DNA of 5,510 bases from an uncultured Neisseria sp. (lineage in GTDB: Bacteria > Pseudomonadota > Gammaproteobacteria > Burkholderiales > Neisseriaceae), in assembly GCA_947097615.1 (NCBI GenBank), contig CAMURX010000121.1:1-5510 (forward strand), given 5' to 3'. Below, one piece after another: positions 5,132 to 5,510 of the stretch; position 1 is the first letter of the stretch; the number at the start of each line of letters is the position of its first letter. Below the pieces are notes generated by a model. It did not search any database, was not told where the DNA came from, and saw only the letters and a program-made list of their open reading frames with translations. A program made the translations under genes and the position numbers.

Positions 5132-5510
5132 ATGGCGAAAAACCTTTTAATCGTCGAATCACCGTCCAAAGCCAAAACCCTGAAAAAATACCTTGGCGGC
5201 GATTTCGAAATTCTGGCCTCCTACGGCCACGTCCGCGACCTCGTCCCCAAAAACGGTGCCGTCGATCCCGAACACGACTTCGCCATGAAATACGAGCTGA
5301 TCAAACGCAACGCCAAACACGTTGATGCGATTGTTGCCGGAGCCAAAGAAGCCGAAAACATCTACCTCGCAACCGACCCGGATAGGGAAGGCGAAGCGAT
5401 TTCCTGGCATCTTTTTGAAATCCTCAAATCCAAACGCGGCCTGAAAAACATCAAGCCGCAGCGTGTCGTGTTCCACGAAATCACCAAAAACGCCGTGCTC
5501 GACGCCGTTG
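5132..5510 (+). CDS. topA: DNA topoisomerase I (type IA), N-terminal part (3' end outside window)
   Basis: This enzyme relaxes negatively supercoiled DNA by passing one strand through a transient single-strand break. The frame runs from ATG 5132 to the right edge: 126 whole codons, a small part of a protein usually over 750 residues. They form most of the TOPRIM domain. LLIVESPSKAKT (5-16) contains the catalytic Glu9; SYGHVRDL is at 30-37; LATDPDREGEAISWH (79-93) holds the metal-binding Asp82, Asp84 and Glu86; RVVFHEITKNA is at 111-121. The active-site tyrosine and the C-terminal zinc ribbons lie outside. The spacing from Glu9 to the acidic triad is about 29 residues shorter than in E. coli TopA (Glu9, Asp111). 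The start is supported by the standard N-terminus MAKNLLIVESPSKAK; AGAGAA at 5120-5125 is a modest ribosome site. Topoisomerase III shares TOPRIM but not this N-terminal pattern. TAAAAT (5101-5106) resembles a -10 box without a clear -35. Confidence 0.95.
   Translation, partial: MAKNLLIVESPSKAKTLKKYLGGDFEILASYGHVRDLVPKNGAVDPEHDFAMKYELIKRNAKHVDAIVAGAKEAENIYLATDPDREGEAISWHLFEILKSKRGLKNIKPQRVVFHEITKNAVLDAV

Noticed and set aside
5159..5476. Minus-strand open frame of 105 codons at the right edge
   Set aside because: Antisense to the TOPRIM domain of topA, whose catalytic motifs are intact on the + strand.

Overview
The window is a stretch of a Neisseria (or close Neisseriaceae) chromosome. The direct evidence is eleven exact copies of the 10-base neisserial DNA uptake sequence (DUS) GCCGTCTGAA in 5.5 kb, on both strands, many paired as inverted repeats. 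Ten of the eleven carry the 12-base form AGGCCGTCTGAA and one begins with CG; none has the ATGCCGTCTGAA form that dominates in N. meningitidis and N. gonorrhoeae. With the GC-rich codon use, this points to a commensal, AG-DUS-using Neisseria rather than the two pathogens. The species cannot be fixed from this alone.

Layout, all genes on the + strand: the 3' part of lysS (lysyl-tRNA synthetase, cut by the left edge) ends at 917 and is followed by a strong DUS-hairpin terminator. A gene-free 393-base stretch (918-1310) holds more DUS palindromes and a C/T-rich tract. A complete 616-residue ABC exporter half-transporter (1311-3161) follows, closed by a second DUS hairpin. Then come dprA (3286-4503), smg (4543-4998) and the first 126 codons of topA (from 5132, cut by the right edge).

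How the genes fit together: lysS serves translation. The ABC exporter is a stand-alone membrane pump of unknown substrate. dprA-smg-topA is an order also seen, whole or in part, in other proteobacteria. DprA protects incoming single-stranded DNA and loads RecA during transformation, and TopA relaxes negative supercoils. Smg has no established biochemical role. dprA and smg are 39 bases apart with a single unpaired DUS between them, so they are probably co-transcribed. smg and topA are separated by an unusual forward-reverse-forward DUS array.

I found no phage, insertion sequence, CRISPR array, RNA gene or defence system. The gene content is ordinary housekeeping and competence. The points worth a second look lie in the arrangement of the DUS: alternative palindromes, wobble-preserving mismatches, reverse-forward palindromes just before start codons, and an in-frame DUS inside the competence gene dprA.
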